NCBI RefSeq assembly: GCF_900207575.1
Contig: NZ_OAOQ01000016.1
Location: 1 to 64,000, forward strand
Length of the DNA stretch: 64,000 bases
From: Cereibacter ovatus
Lineage (GTDB): Bacteria; Pseudomonadota; Alphaproteobacteria; Rhodobacterales; Rhodobacteraceae
Reading direction: 5' to 3'
How positions within the stretch are numbered: the stretch's first letter is position 1; every line of letters begins with the position of its first letter. A model generated the notes under the pieces. It was not told the origin of the DNA. It searched no databases and saw only the letters and a program-made list of their open reading frames with translations. The translations under genes and the position numbers were made by a program. Shown piece after piece: positions 16,871 to 26,567 of this stretch.

Positions 16871-19800
16871 TTACGCCTTGGTCTTGTCCGGGCGAACCAC
16901 CTTTTCGGCCAGATCGCGGGCGATGGCAAAGGCCCCCTTGATGCGGTCGGATTCAGTCTTCCAGTCGCGCGCCAGCACGATCTTGTTGTCCTTCACCCGC
17001 GCGGTATCGCCCTGCGCCTTGATGAAATCGACCAGTCCCGCCGGATTGGCAAAGCGGTCGTTGTGGAACTGCACCGTCGCACCGCGCGGGCCGGTCTCCA
17101 GCCGCGAGATCCCTGCCCGCTTGCACATCGCCTTGATGCGAACAACAAGCAGCAAGGTATTGACCTCTTTGGGCAAAGGCCCAAAGCGGTCGATCAGCTC
17201 GGCGGCAAACCCTTCCAGCTCGACCTTGGTGGTCAGCCCCGACAGCCGGCGATACAGCCCCAGCCGGACATCCAGATCCGGCACGAATTCCTCTGGGATC
17301 AGCACCGGCACGCCCAGATTGATCTGCGGCGCCCAGTGTTCGTCCTGTTCGGTCAGGCCCTGCAACTCGCCCGAGCGGATCTTCTGGATCGTTTCTTCCA
17401 GCATCTGCTGGTAAAGTTCATAGCCCACTTCCTTGATATGGCCGGATTGTTCCTCGCCCAGAAGGTTGCCGGCGCCGCGCAGATCAAGGTCGTGGCTCGC
17501 CAGATTGAAGCCCGCCCCAAGGCTGTCGAGGCTGGCCAGAAGACGCAGCCGCTTTATCGCCTGCGGCGTCAGCGGCGACCGCGGCTTGGTGGTCAGGTAG
17601 CAATAGGCGCGCGTCTTGGCCCGGCCCACCCGGCCGCGGATCTGGTAAAGCTGGCTTAGTCCGAACATGTCGGCGCGATGCACGATCATGGTGTTCGCGG
17701 TTGGAATATCCAGCCCCGACTCCACGATGGTCGTGGCAAGAAGCACGTCGAACTTGCCGTCATAAAAGGCATTCATCCGCTCATCCAGATCGCCCGCGGC
17801 AAGCTGGCCATGCGCCACGACACAGCTGATTTCGGGGACATGGTCGCGCAGGAATGCCTCGATTTCGGGCAGGTCGGTCAGGCGCGGCACCACAAAGAAA
17901 CTCTGCCCGCCGCGATAGCGTTCGCGCAGCAGCGCCTCGCGGATCGTGACGGTGTCGAATTCGGACACATAGGTGCGGATGGCAAGGCGATCGACCGGCG
18001 GCGTCGCGATGATCGACAGATCGCGCACACCCGTCAGCGACAGTTGCAGCGTCCGCGGAATCGGTGTCGCGGTCAGGGTCAGCACATGCACCTCGGACCG
18101 CATCTCTTTCAGCCGTTCCTTGTGCGAAACACCGAAATGCTGTTCCTCGTCAATGATCAGCAGGCCGAGGTTCTTCAGCTTCACCCCCTTGGCCAGCAGC
18201 GCGTGGGTGCCGATGCAGATATCCACCGTGCCATCGGCCAGCCCCGCCCGCGTCTCGGCGGCCTGTTTGGCAGACACGAAGCGCGACAGTTGATGCACTT
18301 TCATAGGAAAGCCGCGGAAGCGTTCGGAAAAGCTGCGGAAATGCTGACGGGCAAGCAGCGTCGTCGGGCAGATCACCGCGACCTGCATCCCCGCCAGCGC
18401 CGCGACAAAGGCCGCGCGCATCGCGACTTCGGTCTTGCCGAAGCCCACGTCGCCCACCACCAGACGGTCCATCGGGCTGCCCGATTCCAGATCCGCCACC
18501 ACATCTGCGATGGCGGCCAGCTGGTCGTCGGTTTCCTGATAGGGAAAGCGGGCGGCAAATGCCTCCCAAAGCGAATGCGGCGCTTCCAGAATGGGGGCGT
18601 GGCGCAGGTGGCGTTCGGCCGCGATGCGCATCAGACGCTCGGCGATTTCGCGGATACGCTCTTTCAGGCGGGCCTTCTTGGCCTGCCACGCGCCGCCGCC
18701 CAGCTTGTCAAGCAACCCCTCTTCGTGACCATAGCGGCTGAGAAGCTCGATGTTCTCGACCGGCAGGTAAAGTTTGGCCTCTTCGGCATAGACAAGGTGC
18801 AGGTAGTCGTGCGGCGGCCCCGGCTTGTTCGAGGGCGGCTGCGGGACGCGCAGCGTCTCAAGCCCCATGTAGCGGCCGACGCCATGTTCGACGTGAACCA
18901 CCAGATCGCCCGGCGTCAGCGTGTCATGTTCGCGCAGGAAGTTCTCGGCTTTCCTGCGTTTTTTCGGCTTCGAGATCAGCCGGTCGCCCAGCACGTCCTG
19001 TTCCGAGATCACCGCAAGACCCGGCGCGGTGAAACCCTGCTCCAGCGCCCAGACCATCAGATGCGTGCCGCCGCGGCCCTCGGGAACGTCGCGGAGGTCG
19101 CGCACCAAGGTTGCACCTTGCAGCCCGGCATCTTCCAGAAGGCCTTTCAGGCGCTCTCTTGCGCCATCGGACCAACTGGCGATCACCACCTGACGATCTT
19201 CGCGCAATGCGCGAATATGATCCACCAAGACACCGAAAAGGCTTATGTTTTCCTGCTGACGTTCTGGGGCGAAACTGCGCCCGATCCGGCCGCCCGCATC
19301 CAGAACCCCCGGTCCGGGCGATTGCGGCAGGGGCGAAAGCTGGATCACGCGATGCCCCTTGGTCGCTGCATCCCATGCCGCGTCGTCCAGATACAGCAGA
19401 TCGGGCGCGGACGGCTTGTAAACCGTATCGATCCGCCCCTTGGCCGCCATCGCCTCGCGGCGCGCGTCATACTGATCGGCGATGCCTTCCCAGCGCGCGA
19501 TCCGCGCCGGCGTCACCTGATCGTCCAGCATCACCGAAGCGTCGGGCAGATAGTCGAACAGGGTTTCCAGCCGCGCATGGAAGAAGGGCAGCCAGTGTTC
19601 CATCCCCTGATGCTTGCGGCCGGCACTGACCGCCTCATACAGCGGATCGTCGGTGCCGGCGGCGCCGAACTCGATGCGATAGTTCTGGCGGAACCGGGTG
19701 ATCGCGGCTTCGTCCAGCATCACTTCGGACACCGGGGCAAGCTCTACCAGATCCAGCTTTTCCACCGTGCGCTGGCTGTCGGGATCGAACCGGCGCGCAC

Positions 19801-20347
19801 CATCCAGCACGTCGCCAAAGAAATCCAGCCGCACCGGCCCCGCCACGCCTGACGGATAGATATCCACAATCCCGCCCCGGATCGCATAATCGCCGGGTTC
19901 CGTCACCGTGTCGGTCAGCGAAAAACCCATTCGGGACAAGTAGGTTCGCAGCCGCCCTTCATCCACCCGATCCCCCACCCGCGCCGAGAATGACGCGGCG
20001 CGCAAAACCTCGCGCGATGGGAGTCTCTGGCTGGCTGCGTTCAGCGTGGTCAACAGCACGAAGCGTCCCGGAATCCCATGGGCCAGCGCGGCCAGCGTGG
20101 CCATCCGCCGGGCCGAAATCTCGGGATTGGGCGACACGCGATCGTAAGGCAGGCAGTCCCATGCCGGAAATTCCAGCACCACCGCCTGCGGCGCCATCAC
20201 CGCCAGCGCGGCGCGCATCGCTTCCAGTCGCTTGTCATCGCGCGCGACATGGACGACCGGCGCCCCGCGGTCGAGTTCCTTCGCGACAAGGCGGGCGTCA
20301 AAGCCCTCGGGCGCACCGCCGAGGAGGATCCGGGTATTGCTCTGCAT
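16871..20347 (-). CDS. mfd: Transcription-repair coupling factor Mfd
   Basis: ATP-dependent translocase that removes RNA polymerase stalled at DNA lesions and recruits UvrA. The 1158-residue protein has the UvrB-like N-terminal module (VLEFPAWDCLPYDR, YAIRGGIVDIYPSG), the RNA-polymerase interaction domain (TPGDLVVHVEHGVGRYMG), helicase motif I GDVGFGKTE at about 632-640, the DEEQ box at about 733-736, TATPIPRTLQ, and the TRG motif region with QIRGRVGR. Start set at ATG 20347, with AGGTG 7 nt upstream, instead of the GTG at 20356. Single gene. Confidence 0.97.
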   Translation of the reverse strand: MQSNTRILLGGAPEGFDARLVAKELDRGAPVVHVARDDKRLEAMRAALAVMAPQAVVLEFPAWDCLPYDRVSPNPEISARRMATLAALAHGIPGRFVLLTTLNAASQRLPSREVLRAASFSARVGDRVDEGRLRTYLSRMGFSLTDTVTEPGDYAIRGGIVDIYPSGVAGPVRLDFFGDVLDGARRFDPDSQRTVEKLDLVELAPVSEVMLDEAAITRFRQNYRIEFGAAGTDDPLYEAVSAGRKHQGMEHWLPFFHARLETLFDYLPDASVMLDDQVTPARIARWEGIADQYDARREAMAAKGRIDTVYKPSAPDLLYLDDAAWDAATKGHRVIQLSPLPQSPGPGVLDAGGRIGRSFAPERQQENISLFGVLVDHIRALREDRQVVIASWSDGARERLKGLLEDAGLQGATLVRDLRDVPEGRGGTHLMVWALEQGFTAPGLAVISEQDVLGDRLISKPKKRRKAENFLREHDTLTPGDLVVHVEHGVGRYMGLETLRVPQPPSNKPGPPHDYLHLVYAEEAKLYLPVENIELLSRYGHEEGLLDKLGGGAWQAKKARLKERIREIAERLMRIAAERHLRHAPILEAPHSLWEAFAARFPYQETDDQLAAIADVVADLESGSPMDRLVVGDVGFGKTEVAMRAAFVAALAGMQVAVICPTTLLARQHFRSFSERFRGFPMKVHQLSRFVSAKQAAETRAGLADGTVDICIGTHALLAKGVKLKNLGLLIIDEEQHFGVSHKERLKEMRSEVHVLTLTATPIPRTLQLSLTGVRDLSIIATPPVDRLAIRTYVSEFDTVTIREALLRERYRGGQSFFVVPRLTDLPEIEAFLRDHVPEISCVVAHGQLAAGDLDERMNAFYDGKFDVLLATTIVESGLDIPTANTMIVHRADMFGLSQLYQIRGRVGRAKTRAYCYLTTKPRSPLTPQAIKRLRLLASLDSLGAGFNLASHDLDLRGAGNLLGEEQSGHIKEVGYELYQQMLEETIQKIRSGELQGLTEQDEHWAPQINLGVPVLIPEEFVPDLDVRLGLYRRLSGLTTKVELEGFAAELIDRFGPLPKEVNTLLLVVRIKAMCKRAGISRLETGPRGATVQFHNDRFANPAGLVDFIKAQGDTARVKDNKIVLARDWKTESDRIKGAFAIARDLAEKVVRPDKTKA

Positions 20348-20384
20348 CAGGTTCACCTATCAGCGCGGGGCGCGGCGTCAATGC

Positions 20385-20906
20385 TCAGATCACGCCGATG
20401 CGGACGTTCTGATACATCCCCCAGACCGCGGTGACGAAGATCGAGATCACACCCAGCATCTGCACCCAGCGCCGATGCGATGCCAGCAGCCGGTAAAGCG
20501 CCGGCCCCTCGACCCCGCCCGCATCGATCCGGCTGGCGGTATGCAGACTAAGCCCGCCCACCATCGTCATCGGAAGAAACAGGCACAACAGCGCCTGTGC
20601 AAACTCGTTTTCATAGAGCAACGCCAGCAGGGCAAGCGTCGTCACCGCGCCCGAGACCAGTCCGACCAGCCAGACGCCGGCATTGCGGCCGATATGCAGC
20701 AGCCGGTCGCAATGGATGCGGGCAAGCTGATGGACATGCGCCGCGGCCGTGCCATTGCCGTGGCGGGCGCGCTGCACCAGATCCCACGGCACGCCCAGCA
20801 CCCAATGGCTGGCGGTGGACCACATCACTGCGACGGCGATCCAGAACCAGAGGTTCGAGAACGACCGAAGATCGATCACTTCCGAGACGGTGGCGGCAAG
20901 ATCCAC
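20385..20906 (-). CDS. Conserved Rhodobacterales membrane protein
   Basis: A 173-residue protein with about four hydrophobic segments (roughly 18-38, 78-98, 102-122, 148-166). It starts MDLAATVSEVIDLRSFSNLWFW and has STASHWVLGVPWDLVQRARR-like and RLLHIGRNAGVWL blocks. Homologues in this order are often labelled 'component of SufBCD complex', but nothing in the sequence shows an iron-sulfur assembly role and no suf genes are near. Function unknown. Divergent from hemB; ends 38 nt before mfd starts, on the same strand, so it may be co-transcribed with mfd. Confidence 0.75.
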   Translation of the reverse strand: MDLAATVSEVIDLRSFSNLWFWIAVAVMWSTASHWVLGVPWDLVQRARHGNGTAAAHVHQLARIHCDRLLHIGRNAGVWLVGLVSGAVTTLALLALLYENEFAQALLCLFLPMTMVGGLSLHTASRIDAGGVEGPALYRLLASHRRWVQMLGVISIFVTAVWGMYQNVRIGVI

Positions 20907-21036
20907 GGGCGACCCTCACTTTGGCGCGATGCGCTTGCGGCATTCCTACCCTTGAGAAGCCGGCCTTTCCATGGCAGGCAGAAAAAATTCCATCAAGCCG
21001 CGCAGGCAGGCCACGCCTGCGCCCCCGAGGACTGCC

Positions 21037-22041
21037 ATGCGCCCGATCCAAGCCGCCTACCCCCACGCCCGTTTCCGCCGCATCCGCCGCACCGACGCAC
21101 TGCGCCGCCTGACGCAGGAAAACACACTGACGACCGGCGATCTGATCTGGCCGCTGTTCGTGCGCGACGGCGTGAATGTCGAAGAGCCGATCCACTCCAT
21201 GCCGGGCGTGGTGCGGCGCTCGGTCGATCTGATCGTGAAGGCGGCGGAAGAGGCGGCGGGCCTCGGCATTCCGGCGATCTGCCTGTTTCCCTATACCGAC
21301 CCCTCGCTGAAGACCGAAGGTTGCGAGGAAGCCTGGAACCCCGACAACCTGGCCAACCGGGCGATCCGGGCGATCAAGGCCGCGGTGCCCGACGTCGCGG
21401 TGATGACGGATGTGGCGCTCGATCCCTACAATTCGAACGGGCATGATGGCCTTGTGCGCGATGGGATCATCCTGAACGATGAAACCGTCGAGGCGCTGGT
21501 GAAGATGGCGCTGGTGCAGGCGGACTGTGGCGCCGACATTCTTGGGCCCTCGGACATGATGGATGGCCGGGTCGGCGCGATGCGCACGGCGCTGGAGGCC
21601 GCGGGCCACAAGGACGTGGCGATCCTGAGCTATTCGGCCAAATACGCCTCGGCGTTCTATGGGCCGTTCCGCGATGCGGTGGGGGCCTCGGGTGCGTTGA
21701 AGGGCGACAAGAAGACCTATCAGATGGACCCCGGCAACAGCGACGAGGCACTGCGCCTGATCGAGCGCGACCTGCGCGAGGGCGCCGACATGGTGATGGT
21801 CAAGCCCGGCATGCCCTATCTGGATATCTGCCGCCGGGTGAAGGACACCTTTGGCGTGCCGACCTATGCCTATCAGGTGTCGGGCGAATATGCGATGATC
21901 AAGGGCGCGGCCGAACGCGGCTGGATCAAGGGCGAGGCCGCGATGATGGAAAGCCTGCTGTGCTTCAAGCGCGCGGGCTGCGACGGCATCCTGACCTATT
22001 TCGCTCCGGAAGCCGCACGGCTGCTGCGCGAGATCGCCTGA
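21037..22041 (+). CDS. hemB: Porphobilinogen synthase (delta-aminolevulinate dehydratase)
   Basis: Condenses two 5-aminolevulinate molecules to porphobilinogen for haem and chlorophyll synthesis. The 334-residue TIM barrel has both Schiff-base lysines, K202 in SYSAKYASAFYGPFRDA and K256 in MVMVKPGMPYLD. The metal loop reads TDVALDPYNSNGHDG (124-138), the Asp-rich Mg type rather than the three-Cys zinc type. ATG 21037 follows GAGG by about 9 nt; the frame continues upstream to 20971 without family similarity. Single gene. Confidence 0.96.
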   Translation: MRPIQAAYPHARFRRIRRTDALRRLTQENTLTTGDLIWPLFVRDGVNVEEPIHSMPGVVRRSVDLIVKAAEEAAGLGIPAICLFPYTDPSLKTEGCEEAWNPDNLANRAIRAIKAAVPDVAVMTDVALDPYNSNGHDGLVRDGIILNDETVEALVKMALVQADCGADILGPSDMMDGRVGAMRTALEAAGHKDVAILSYSAKYASAFYGPFRDAVGASGALKGDKKTYQMDPGNSDEALRLIERDLREGADMVMVKPGMPYLDICRRVKDTFGVPTYAYQVSGEYAMIKGAAERGWIKGEAAMMESLLCFKRAGCDGILTYFAPEAARLLREIA

Positions 22042-22088
22042 CGGGGGGCCGGGGGTAAGCGGCAGGCCGCCGCCGCTTGCCAGCCCGG

Positions 22089-22127
22089 CTGACAAAGCGC
22101 GAAGAAACAGCTATATCCTGTTGTCAG
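22089..22127 (+). promoter_or_regulatory. Promoter with flanking inverted repeat, upstream of the SYLF gene
   Basis: CTGACA (22089-22094), 17-nt spacer, TATATC (22112-22117). The 7-bp inverted repeat CTGACAA (22089-22095)/TTGTCAG (22121-22127) overlaps the -35 box and the start region, so a regulator could bind there. Confidence 0.55.
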
Positions 22128-22175
22128 GGGACGCAGATCCCTGACCGAAGGGCTTGAGGCGGACAAGAGGGTTTC

Positions 22176-22733
22176 ATGGCTGACTTTTCAAGACGGGCGT
22201 TTCTGGGCGCTGCGGGCAGCGGTATCCTGCTGGCTGCGGGTTGCGCCAATGGCGTGGGCAACAACAATGCCGCGGTGATCGACGCGCGGGTGGATGCGAC
22301 GCGGGACTATCTGTTCAACCGCTATCCCGGCACGCGCGATCTGGCGCGCGATGCCCGCGGTGTGCTTTACATGCCGCTGGTGACCGAAGCCGGCTTTGGC
22401 ATCGGTGGCGCCTATGGCCGGGGCGCACTGCGTATCAACGACATCACGGTGGACTATTATTCCGCCACCCGCGCCACCATCGGCTTTCAGATCGGCGCGC
22501 AACAATATGCCCATGCGCTGTTCTTCATGACCGAACCCGCGCTGGCCGAGTTCCGCAGCGGCACTGGCTGGGCGGTGGGGGCGGATGTGCGCTATGCCAC
22601 CCCCGATCAGGGCGCCAGCCTTGGCAAGGAAACCACCGAGATCCAGCCCGTCGTGGCGCTGGTCTTTGGTCAGTCCGGCCTGATCGCGGGCGCCACACTG
22701 GGCGGCGTGAAATATTCGCGCATCATCCCCTGA
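22176..22733 (+). CDS. SYLF (YSC84) domain lipoprotein
   Basis: A 185-residue exported protein. The N terminus combines a twin-arginine-like SRRAFLGAAG with a lipobox LAAGC (lipidated Cys23), so it is probably a Tat- or Sec-exported lipoprotein. The body matches the SYLF/YSC84 lipid-binding fold: YMPLVTEAGFGIGGAYGRG, IGFQIGAQQYAHALFFMT, GAGWAVGADVR-like and a final GLIAGATLGGVKYSRI. Such proteins bind phosphoinositides in eukaryotes; the bacterial role is unknown. It has its own predicted promoter and a strong hairpin downstream. Confidence 0.87.
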   Translation: MADFSRRAFLGAAGSGILLAAGCANGVGNNNAAVIDARVDATRDYLFNRYPGTRDLARDARGVLYMPLVTEAGFGIGGAYGRGALRINDITVDYYSATRATIGFQIGAQQYAHALFFMTEPALAEFRSGTGWAVGADVRYATPDQGASLGKETTEIQPVVALVFGQSGLIAGATLGGVKYSRIIP

Positions 22734-22852
22734 AAGCGGGGCAAGGTGGCGGGCGGGCGTTCGCGCACCATCCCCAGCACGACGCAAGAGCGGGCCGCCG
22801 CCGACATCTGGCGGACAGGCGACGTATCCCATGCGCCGCGGGGCTGTCGGGC

Positions 22853-22884
22853 CCTCGCCTTGCCGATTGACCGGCAGGGCGAGG
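22853..22884. terminator. 13-bp hairpin between convergent genes
   Basis: CCTCGCCTTGCCG pairs with CGGCAGGGCGAGG (one G-U) around a 6-nt loop, 8 nt from the end of the dehydrogenase gene. Probably a bidirectional terminator for the SYLF and dehydrogenase genes. The rest of 22734-22852 shows no gene. Confidence 0.6.
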
Positions 22885-22891
22885 ATGGTCC

Positions 22892-23758
22892 TTAACGCGG
22901 CAGCCGCTTGATCAGCGAGGATGTATCCCACCGTCCGCCGCCCATCTGCTGAATGTCCTTGTAGAACTGATCGATCAGCGCGGTGACGGGCAGGCTTGCC
23001 CCCACCTGATCGGCGGTGGCCAGGCAGATCCCCAGATCCTTGCGCATCCAGTCGACCGCAAAGCCGAAGTCGAAACGGTCATCCAGCATGGTGGCGTGGC
23101 GGTTGGCCATCTGCCAGCTTCCCGCGGCACCCTGACTGATGACCTCGACCACGGCGCGGCCGTCCATCCCGGCCTTTTCGCCAAAGGCCAGCGCCTCGGC
23201 CAGCCCCTGCACCAGACTGGCAATGCAGATCTGGTTCATCATCTTGGCAATCTGGCCGGCGCCGCTGTCGCCCAGCCGTTTGCAGATCCGCGCATAGGCC
23301 GCCATCACCGGCTCGGCCGCGTCGTAATGGGCGGGCGCACCGCCGCACATGATCGAAAGCTGGCCATTCTCGGCCCCTGCCTGCCCGCCGGACACCGGCG
23401 CATCGACAAAACCAAGCCCGCGGGCCTCGGCCTCGGCGGCCATCTGCCGCGTGACCTGCGCCGAAACCGTGGTGTGATCGACGAAAATCGCACCCGGCGC
23501 CATGCCGGCAAAGGCCCCTGCCTCGCCCAGACAGACCGCGCGCAGGTCGTCGTCATTGCCGACGCAGGCCATGACGAAATCGGCCCCCTTGGCAGCGGCG
23601 GCGGGCGTGGGCGCGGCCCCGCCGCCATGCTGCGCAACCCAGGCCTCGGCCTTGGCGGGCGTGCGGTTGTAAACCGTCACCTGATGCCCCTTCGCGGCCA
23701 GATGGCCCGCCATCGGGAAGCCCATGACCCCCAGTCCCAGAAACGCAAGCTTGGCCAT
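22892..23758 (-). CDS. NAD(P)-dependent beta-hydroxyacid dehydrogenase (3-HIBADH family)
   Basis: A 288-residue member of the 3-hydroxyisobutyrate / tartronate-semialdehyde reductase family. It has the Rossmann motif G8-L-G-V-M-G13, DAPVSGGQAGAENGQLSIMCGG at about 119-140 (substrate loop), the catalytic lysine K172 in GAGQIAKMMNQI and the C-terminal KDLGICLATA helix. Substrate is most often 3-hydroxyisobutyrate (valine breakdown) or tartronate semialdehyde; no neighbouring pathway genes decide this. ATG 23758; divergent from the acylase gene, 76 nt away. Confidence 0.88.
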   Translation of the reverse strand: MAKLAFLGLGVMGFPMAGHLAAKGHQVTVYNRTPAKAEAWVAQHGGGAAPTPAAAAKGADFVMACVGNDDDLRAVCLGEAGAFAGMAPGAIFVDHTTVSAQVTRQMAAEAEARGLGFVDAPVSGGQAGAENGQLSIMCGGAPAHYDAAEPVMAAYARICKRLGDSGAGQIAKMMNQICIASLVQGLAEALAFGEKAGMDGRAVVEVISQGAAGSWQMANRHATMLDDRFDFGFAVDWMRKDLGICLATADQVGASLPVTALIDQFYKDIQQMGGGRWDTSSLIKRLPR

Positions 23759-23834
23759 GTTCTTCCTCCCGATTGCCGTGGCGAAACGGATCGACTAGGA
23801 ACCATCCGACCTCTCGCGTCAAGGACAGGCCCCC

Positions 23835-26294
23835 ATGATCGTCGTGTTCCGCTGGCTGTTGCGCATCTTCACCGGGATGGTGGTGCTGGCGCTGGGCGCG
23901 GCGCTGATCGGCTATTACTTCCTGTCGCGCTCGCTGCCCGATTATGACGAAAGCTTTCGGCTGGACGGCATCGAAGGCCCGGTCGAGATCGTGCGAAACG
24001 ATGCCAACGTCCCGCATATCTTTGGAAAATCCGACCGGGACGTGTTCTTCGCGCTGGGTTTCGCCCATGCGCAGGATCGGCTGTGGCAGATGGTGACGCT
24101 GCGGCGGACGGCGCAGGGCCGCCTGTCCGAGGTGTTCGGCGAACGCACGCTGAAGATCGACGAGCTGATGCGCCGCTATGACCTGTACAATCTGGCCCAG
24201 CAATCGGTCGAAGCGCAGGACGCCGAAACGCTGGACGCGCTCGATGCCTATTCCCGCGGCGTGAATGCCTGGATCGAGCAGGTGAACGCCGAGGCCCGCG
24301 GCCGCGGCGCACCCGAATTCTTCCTGTTCTCGAACGAGATCGCGGTCTGGCGCCCGGCCGACAGCATCGCGCTGGTCAAGCTGATGGCGTTGCAGCTGTC
24401 CACGCATCTGCAATCCGAGGTGCTGCGGGCACGGGTCTCGCTGCTGTTGCCCGATGCGCGGGTGGCCGACATTCTGGCCGATGCCCCGGGTGGGGGCGTG
24501 ACGGCGCTGCCCGATTATGCCAGCCTTGTGCCGGGGCCGCTGCCCGCGCTGCGCCGGGCCGCGTTGGCCGAAGATCCGCTGTCACCGTTCCATCCGAAGG
24601 CCCGCGGCGGCGCCTCGAACGCCTGGGCGGCGGTGCCGGGGCGCTCGGCGGCGGGCGGATCGTTGCTGGCCAATGACCCGCATCTGGCCTTTGCCGCGCC
24701 GACGACCTTCTACCTTGCCCGGCTTCAGCTTTCCACCGGCGGCGTGATCGGCGCCACGCTGCCGGGGGTTCCGGCGGTGCTTCTGGGGCGGTCGAACCGG
24801 CTGGGATGGGGGCTGACCTCGGCCTATATGGACGATCAGGACATCCATATCGAGGAAGTGAACCCCGACAACCGCGAGGAATACCGCACCCCCGACGGCT
24901 GGAAGCGGTTCGAGACCCGCCGCTCGATCATCACGGTGAAGGATGGCCAGCCGCTGACCGTGACGCTGCGCTGGACCGACAACGGCCCGGTGCTGCCCGG
25001 ATCGCATTACGATCTGGCCGCGGTGACACCGCCCGGTCATGTCGCCTCATTGTCCTGGACGGCGCTTTCGGCGGCCGACACCTCGATCTCGGCGGCGATG
25101 CGGCTGATGCGGGCGCAGGATATTGCGCAGGCGATCGAGGCCGGCCGGCTGTTCGTGGCCCCGGCGCAGAACCTGATGCTGGCCGACCTCAGCGGGATCG
25201 CGCTGCAAACCGTGGGCGCCATGCCCCGGCGCGATCCGGCGCATCAGTCGCAGGGCCGGATGCCCACGCCGGGATGGCTGGCCGAAAACCGCTGGCAGGG
25301 CGTCTTTCCCTATGACGACAACCTGCGGGTGGTGAACCCCGAAAGCGGCATCCTGGGCAACACCAACAACAAGACGCTGGACCGGCCCTTTCCGCGGCAT
25401 GTGTCGCATGATTGGGGCGACACCCAGCGCATCCAGCGCTGGCTGGCGCTGATGAAAACCCGCGAGGTCCACACCCGCGAAAGCTTTATCGAGGCGCAGC
25501 TTGACACCGTAAGCCCCACGGCGCGCAATCTTCTACCGCTGGTTGCGGCCGATCTGTGGTTCACCGGCGAGGCCGCCCCCGAAGGCACGCCCGAACGGCT
25601 GCGTCAGCGGGCGCTGACCATCCTTGCCGAATGGAACGGCGAGATGAACGAACATCTGCCAGAGCCGCTGATCTACATGGCATGGGTGCGCGCGTTGCAG
25701 GACCGGCTGATCCGGGACGAGTTGGGCCCGTTGGCCGACGACTTCGCCCATGTGCAGCCCGACTTCATCGAGCGCGTCTACCGCGACACCAACGGCGCCG
25801 CGGTCTGGTGCGACATCATCCAGTCGGCCGCGATCGAGACCTGCACCGACATCGCCCGGATGGCGCTGGACGATGCGCTGATCGACCTGACCGAAAGCCG
25901 CGGTGCCAATATCGAAAGCTGGCGCTGGGGCGATGCGCATCAGGCCACCCACGACCATCAGACGCTGGGCCGCGCGGCGGTGCTGCGCTATTTCGTGAAC
26001 ATCCGCCAGTCCACTTCGGGCGGCGATCAGACGCTGATGCGCGGCCTGACGCGCGGCAGCGGAGCCGAGCCCTACGAGAACGTGGCCGGCGCCGTCTATC
26101 GCGGGGTCTATGATTTTGCCGATCCCGATTCCTCTGTGTTCATCACCTCGACCGGCCAGTCGGGCCACCCGCTGTCGCGCTTTTACGACAATCTGGGCGA
26201 GTTGTGGCGCCGGGGCGAATATATCCCGATGTCGCTCGACCCTGCGCTGGCCCGCGCCGCGGCGGTGGGGATCACCCGGCTGGAACCGCGCTAA
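23835..26294 (+). CDS. Penicillin acylase (Ntn hydrolase) family protein
   Basis: An 819-residue N-terminal-nucleophile amidohydrolase precursor. An uncleaved-looking N-terminal hydrophobic segment (about 8-32) exports or anchors it. The A-chain motif EIVRNDANVPHIFG, a Gly-Ala-Ser-Asn autoprocessing site at 259-262 (nucleophile Ser261) and the B-chain WAAVPGRS start, ANDPHLA and LLGRSNRLGWGLT blocks are all present. Such enzymes cleave amides, including acyl-homoserine lactones (PvdQ/QuiP) or beta-lactam side chains; which substrate is used cannot be told. Monocistronic. Confidence 0.93.
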   Translation: MIVVFRWLLRIFTGMVVLALGAALIGYYFLSRSLPDYDESFRLDGIEGPVEIVRNDANVPHIFGKSDRDVFFALGFAHAQDRLWQMVTLRRTAQGRLSEVFGERTLKIDELMRRYDLYNLAQQSVEAQDAETLDALDAYSRGVNAWIEQVNAEARGRGAPEFFLFSNEIAVWRPADSIALVKLMALQLSTHLQSEVLRARVSLLLPDARVADILADAPGGGVTALPDYASLVPGPLPALRRAALAEDPLSPFHPKARGGASNAWAAVPGRSAAGGSLLANDPHLAFAAPTTFYLARLQLSTGGVIGATLPGVPAVLLGRSNRLGWGLTSAYMDDQDIHIEEVNPDNREEYRTPDGWKRFETRRSIITVKDGQPLTVTLRWTDNGPVLPGSHYDLAAVTPPGHVASLSWTALSAADTSISAAMRLMRAQDIAQAIEAGRLFVAPAQNLMLADLSGIALQTVGAMPRRDPAHQSQGRMPTPGWLAENRWQGVFPYDDNLRVVNPESGILGNTNNKTLDRPFPRHVSHDWGDTQRIQRWLALMKTREVHTRESFIEAQLDTVSPTARNLLPLVAADLWFTGEAAPEGTPERLRQRALTILAEWNGEMNEHLPEPLIYMAWVRALQDRLIRDELGPLADDFAHVQPDFIERVYRDTNGAAVWCDIIQSAAIETCTDIARMALDDALIDLTESRGANIESWRWGDAHQATHDHQTLGRAAVLRYFVNIRQSTSGGDQTLMRGLTRGSGAEPYENVAGAVYRGVYDFADPDSSVFITSTGQSGHPLSRFYDNLGELWRRGEYIPMSLDPALARAAAVGITRLEPR

Positions 26295-26567
26295 GCCGAC
26301 CGCGGCAAGCGGCGGCCATCGGACGGCATTTTGCAAAGGCTGTGGGCCGGGGGGCCACTGACCACGCCATGCGGCGGCGCCGGAATGACCCTTCATGGGG
26401 CCTGACGCCTGCGGTGTCTCGATCAGGACTCGACCCCGCGTGCGCGCCGCCCCAAAGGAGATGCGTTCGACCCGTGCCCGAGTTCCTCTCGATCCCGCGC
26501 GCACGGCGCCCCAAATCTGCCGGGGTCGTGAACGCGCGCGATCGAAACCCGATCCCGCAGCCCGCCG

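Noticed and set aside
17678-19852. A 724-residue plus-strand frame opposite mfd
   Set aside because: Shadow of mfd with no domain similarity and an Arg/His/Gln-rich composition.
26295-26567. Imperfect repeat of CCCGCG..CGCCCCAAA near 26430 and 26500
   Set aside because: Two copies with several mismatches and no gene or symmetry; probably chance in GC-rich DNA. This 273-nt gap otherwise holds nothing recognisable.
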